A stretch of 64,000 nucleotides of DNA from Astur gentilis (Eukaryota > Chordata > Aves > Accipitriformes > Accipitridae): contig NC_064888.1 in NCBI RefSeq assembly GCF_929443795.1, positions 33,009,707 through 33,073,706 of the forward strand, in the 5' to 3' direction. Under the pieces are notes generated by a model. It was not told where the DNA came from. It saw only the letters and a program-made list of their open reading frames with translations, and ran no database searches. The position numbers were made by a program, and so were the translations under genes. This document shows, piece after piece, positions 60,289 through 64,000 of this stretch (its first letter is position 1; each line of letters opens with the position of its first letter).

Positions 60289-60505
60289 CGTAGAATAATA
60301 GTTTGGGTTGGAAGGAACCTTTAAAGCTCATCTAGTCCAACCCCCTGCAATGAGCGGGGACATCTTCAACTAGATCAGGTTGCTCAGAGCCCCGTCCAAC
60401 CTGACCTTGAGTGTTCCCAGGGATGGGGCATCTACCACCTCTCTGGGCAACTTGTGCCAGTGTTTCACCACCCTTATTGTAAAAAATTTCTTCCTTCTTA
60501 TGGCT
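60289..60505 (-). mobile_element. CR1 LINE 3' end fragment, inverted
   Basis: Reads as the reverse complement of the CR1 3' end. It begins with the tail-derived TAGAATAATAG and the GGGTTGGAAGG block, continues through the TCTAGTCCAACCCCCTGC block near 60331-60348 and the TCTCTGGGCAACTTGTGCC block, and stops near 60500 inside the block that normally reads AAATTTCTTCCT. The element is therefore on the minus strand, with its 3' end at the left and a 5' truncation at the right. About 215 bp, non-coding. Confidence 0.93.
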
Positions 60506-61113
60506 TAGGGGGAAAGACTGGGAAATATGGGGTCCTAGGGCTGGAAAGGCTGTAGGATTTGCTCATCTCCTTTCTTAGTTCTGGGAAAATAAATTATGTA
60601 CTAAGGAGCTATGCCAAAATGATCAGGGAAGCTGGGTTTCAGGAGGGCAATGCAGACAGCAGTGCATGGAGCCAGGACTGCTCCTGAGAGGTGGGTTGGC
60701 AAAAGCAGCCAGGACCCACTGGAGACGACTCACATGTGGCCGCATGGGAGCCATCAGCCAGGCTGGACTGAGCTTTCTCCGCCGTAGCCCTGGGAATGAC
60801 CAGGCCTTGGTCTGATGCAGTGGTCACTGATTTCAAGAGCTTTTCAGTGAGCTTCAAAACCCTGCACTGATACGCTGGAGATCACCCACTATGAAAATCA
60901 CTTTTTCCTAGTGCTCTCAGTACATTTTATCAGCATTCACTACAGCAAGGTTTGCTCTCACCCCCACCAAATCAGAGCCCTGCAGCCATCTATGATGTTA
61001 TATTTCTCTTCAAAGAGTATCTGCTCTGTTTGTTGGTGGTAGCATTCACTATCCATGCATTATGCTTGGTGGAGTATTTTGGCTTGTTTCTACCATTTCA
61101 GCTTCTGTGGAGG

Positions 61114-61159
61114 TATTGCTTACGCGATAGCTAGCATATTGCTGATGTGATAGCTAGCA
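61114..61159. repeat. 23-bp tandem duplication
   Basis: Copies at 61114-61136 and 61137-61159 share TATTGCT at the left and GATAGCTAGCA at the right, with three mismatches in the middle (20 of 23 identical). It is an older event than the 56-bp duplication at 7259. Confidence 0.9.
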
Positions 61160-62783
61160 AAATCATAGGGATTATAGGAACAAGAAAGTGTTAAAGGAAT
61201 AGTACTTTCGTTTCTTGTGTTCCTTAATTTGAAGTGGTTTTAAATTTAGAAAAATGCAGGATACAAAAATGCATGAAGTGAATCTACAGCCTACCGGGAC
61301 TAATGTTTTATAAATACTCAGATGGGGACAGACAGGTTGAAAAATCGCTGGAGTCAAACCTACAACTATTAAGCAAATTCTCTTGCACGCTCTTGGATCT
61401 TTCTTGAACATGATATAGTTAAGGGGAAAACACACCATGTCTTCATTGCAGATATAAAAGATAATGCTGTATAAAGAAATGAGAAATCATTAACTAATAT
61501 TTACTTTAAATATTTATCTACAGACATTCATGCAGATAATGCTCATAAAAAAAATGAGCAGAGAATTTTTTTACTGCAGCTTGTTCTTCAGCCATGACTT
61601 ATTCAATTTTATGTCACTTGTATTTGAAGGGTGATTTATTCTGAGTCTTTTGCAACACCATTTGTTTTACATTTGAAATGTCAATGGTAACCGAGGTGTC
61701 TTCTGTGAAATGTCAGCAAAATGAAATCCAGGGAGCCATCAGGATGATAAGAAAAGGCCTCTGATCCTAAAGTGAGACTGGACCATGCAGATTTGTGTTG
61801 GGATGGTATGTTTTGCTCTAGCACCTAATATGTATGGGGAGACCTGTACTAGGGTTGGGGTCACTTCGTTATTGATAAGGGCCACTATTTATCAGCACAG
61901 CCCCTTCCTTGTGATGTGACTTCAAGCACGTGGTGCCTCAAGGAGAGCTAGTGTGGAGGACACTGACCTCTGGCTGCGCCCTCCCTCTGGGTAAATCTGC
62001 ATTTGTGTATTACAGACCCCAAAGATGCAAACTGTCAACATGCAAAATTTCATTAACTTGCAAGGCAGTAAGACAGTCCCCCAGGCCAAACTACAGATCT
62101 GCAAATCATGATGTAATGTAGAAGCAAATAATAAAATGGTAGAAAATGAGAATAGAGGGAACAGTACTGATGGTTCCCATTACTCCTTGCTGAGGCTGCT
62201 CCAAGTGCTCACTGAAATAAATACCCAGCAACACAGCCTTCATCTTTGGAGAAAGGGAACACTCTGGAGCCAGCTTCTCCCGATGTCCCTCTGTGCAGGA
62301 GACGTGCTGCCATTGTCACAACCACAGTCTGAAGGAAAAAAGCTGCCACTAGGAAGAAAAATTTTCTCCTCTTAGGAGTATTCAGGGTTGCAATAGAGTA
62401 ACTGCTACCTAGCCTAGTGTGTATGCTTCCGCTCTGCTGCTTCAAAAAGCATGTCAGTTTTATAGTACTTTGAATGTATTATCCAATGATCTGATAATGT
62501 GGTTTTCTTAGTGGTTATGTTGCTGATTACATCCATTTTAATATTAATGACTTATTCTGTTATGGGAAGTCTCTGTGCTTTAGGAAAGCAAGCTGAACAC
62601 AAATAGTCCGCAGTTTGCAAGCTTTCTCAGCCTCACTCTGTCAAAAAGTCCCATGGAAGCATAAGGATTTGAACTTCCACGTACTAAAATCTGAGGGAAA
62701 AGTTCATATATGCTCTGCAAAACAACACTTGGACTCACGCTGCTTCACACAGTGCCAGCTTGTGTAATGTTTTCCACTCAGCG

Positions 62784-62850
62784 TGTAATAAATGATAACA
62801 GAGAAAGTCACTGAGAGATAACATAGCTTGCCAAAAGTGTGCAGACATAA
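62784..62850 (+). repeat. Possible MIR-like relic
   Basis: About 65 bp containing AACAGAGAAAGTCACTGAGAG, a decayed TAACATAGCTTGCCAAAAG block and a following GTGCAGAC. These resemble, in order, the GAGGCACAGAGAGG, ACTTGCCCAAGG and CACACAGC words of the MIR 3' half. The similarity is weak and short, and could be chance. Confidence 0.22.
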
Positions 62851-64000
62851 CCAAATTAAGACACTGTGCACCCTTAAGTTTTCAGGCTACCTTGGCAACG
62901 CTAATGAACTTTTAATGGTCGAAAAGTCTAGAACAGTTTAAACTTTTCTTATTTAAACAAACTTTGAGCAACCTTTACTCAAATTAAACACAGTCCCCTA
63001 CCTCTTCTTACTTTCGTAATAGATTTTTTTTCCTGGGCTGGACTCAGTAATGAATTATTTCCTCTGCTTCATGGGTAGAGAATACTTCCTCAAGTCTTTT
63101 TCAGTTTGACACTGAAAATGAACCCACAGAGTGGAAATTCAGGCTGAGTCAGCCTTCACATCACTTTCTGTGAAAGAATCACCCTTATTTCCAATTATCC
63201 AAAGCAGTGACTGCTAAAGTATTGATGCTTCTAAGCTACAGACATCAGAAATTCGTTACTGAGGCAAATTGCCTTGCTGTGCTTCCATTTTCAAATGTAA
63301 TTCCACTGAAGGGACACTTGATTTTCTCATTAAGTCCTTTTTTTCAAAGGGCAAATCAACATGGAGAACTTTCTTGGACATGCAGTTCTGTTGCACAGAA
63401 CAGTTTTATGGGGGAGGAATTAAAGAACTCAAAATATTGTGATTCTGTCTGAGGCCACTATTTGACCTCTCTCTGAACAGGTCTTCTGCAAGGATCTTGG
63501 TTTAACAAGACCAGCTGATGGACTTTGTCAAGCGCAGATTTTTGGGTCCAGTAATGAGCGCAGGATCAGTATGGAGAAGTGCTGTTATTACGGGCAGGGT
63601 TTGTGGATGCACTCCAGAGCTCCTGCCCCAAAGCCAGCCCAAACAGACTGTTTCTGGTGTTTCTAGAACATTTCAGGTGGGAAATCAGTGAAGGATCTGT
63701 AGGTAAAGCCCCACAAATTACTTTGTTTAACCTTACTCTTGTGCTTCTAGCTTTCTGAATTAGGCACCTAATTGTCCATAAAATGTGTTAGGAAAAAATG
63801 AGACTTACTTACAAATCAACATCCTTATTGGGCAACTGCCATATACTGGTAGAGACACTGAGCAGACAAGTGTGGACTCAGTGTTACCTGCCAGTCGCTC
63901 AGATGTCTATGTGTGGCTAAAAAGGAGCCCATACCCTACTCAGCATGGGTAGCTCCTCGAAGGTAATTGTCTGAACTCAATCTTTTCTCGTAGGTGAAAG

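Larger units (their letters stand above)
60506..64000. other. Unique non-coding sequence to the window end
   Basis: No gene recognised. It holds the 23-bp duplication at 61114 and the doubtful MIR-like relic at 62784. TTAGGCACCTAATTG at 63760 is a small palindrome-like word. Open frames are all below 90 codons. Confidence 0.55.

Noticed and set aside
1..64000. Endogenous retrovirus, CRISPR array, satellite array or intact DNA transposon
   Set aside because: I looked for LTR pairs, protease/polymerase motifs outside CR1, spaced direct repeats and long terminal inverted repeats, and saw none. Diverged solo LTRs could still escape reading by eye.

Overview
This window looks like ordinary non-coding DNA from a bird nuclear genome. 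The strongest evidence is five relics of CR1, the dominant avian LINE. They carry the typical CR1 3' UTR and its tail of repeated ATTCTRTGA-like units. The DNA is AT-rich and CpG-poor by eye, with scattered microsatellites, homopolymers and very old (MIR-like and palindromic) repeat relics. I cannot name the species or chromosome. A macrochromosomal gene desert or a long intron fits best.

I recognise no protein-coding exon, tRNA, rRNA, known microRNA or intact mobile element. The open frames are short, mutually overlapping, lack recognisable domains and have no convincing exon structure. The one piece of recognisable coding ancestry is the reverse transcriptase segment of the CR1 copy at about 28.6-29.8 kb. 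It is dead: it has stops, a frameshift and lost catalytic aspartates.

Layout. 1-22 kb: unique sequence with a 56-bp perfect tandem duplication (7259-7370), a (TG)n microsatellite (17176), a GC-richer patch (about 19.3-20.2 kb) and a MIR-like relic (19210-19327). 22-30 kb: three CR1 relics (22372 minus, 27386 minus, 28600 plus) and a 22-base C run (25489). 30-48 kb: unique sequence with a CACGTG pair, purine-rich tracts, two CTCF-like motifs in one orientation (40584, 43718) and an enhancer-like patch around an octamer (43290-43520). 48-49.7 kb: two imperfectly palindromic relics that resemble ancient amniote repeats, a polypyrimidine tract and a CR1 3' end (plus). 50-64 kb: unique sequence with two small CpG-dense patches, a (CCAT)n array, another CR1 (minus, 60289) and a possible second MIR-like relic.

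No genes here work together. Any function is probably regulatory, and the candidates are patches rich in homeodomain, POU, FOX, E-box or CTCF-like motifs. These are sequence impressions that need cross-species alignment. I found no convincing new biological system.
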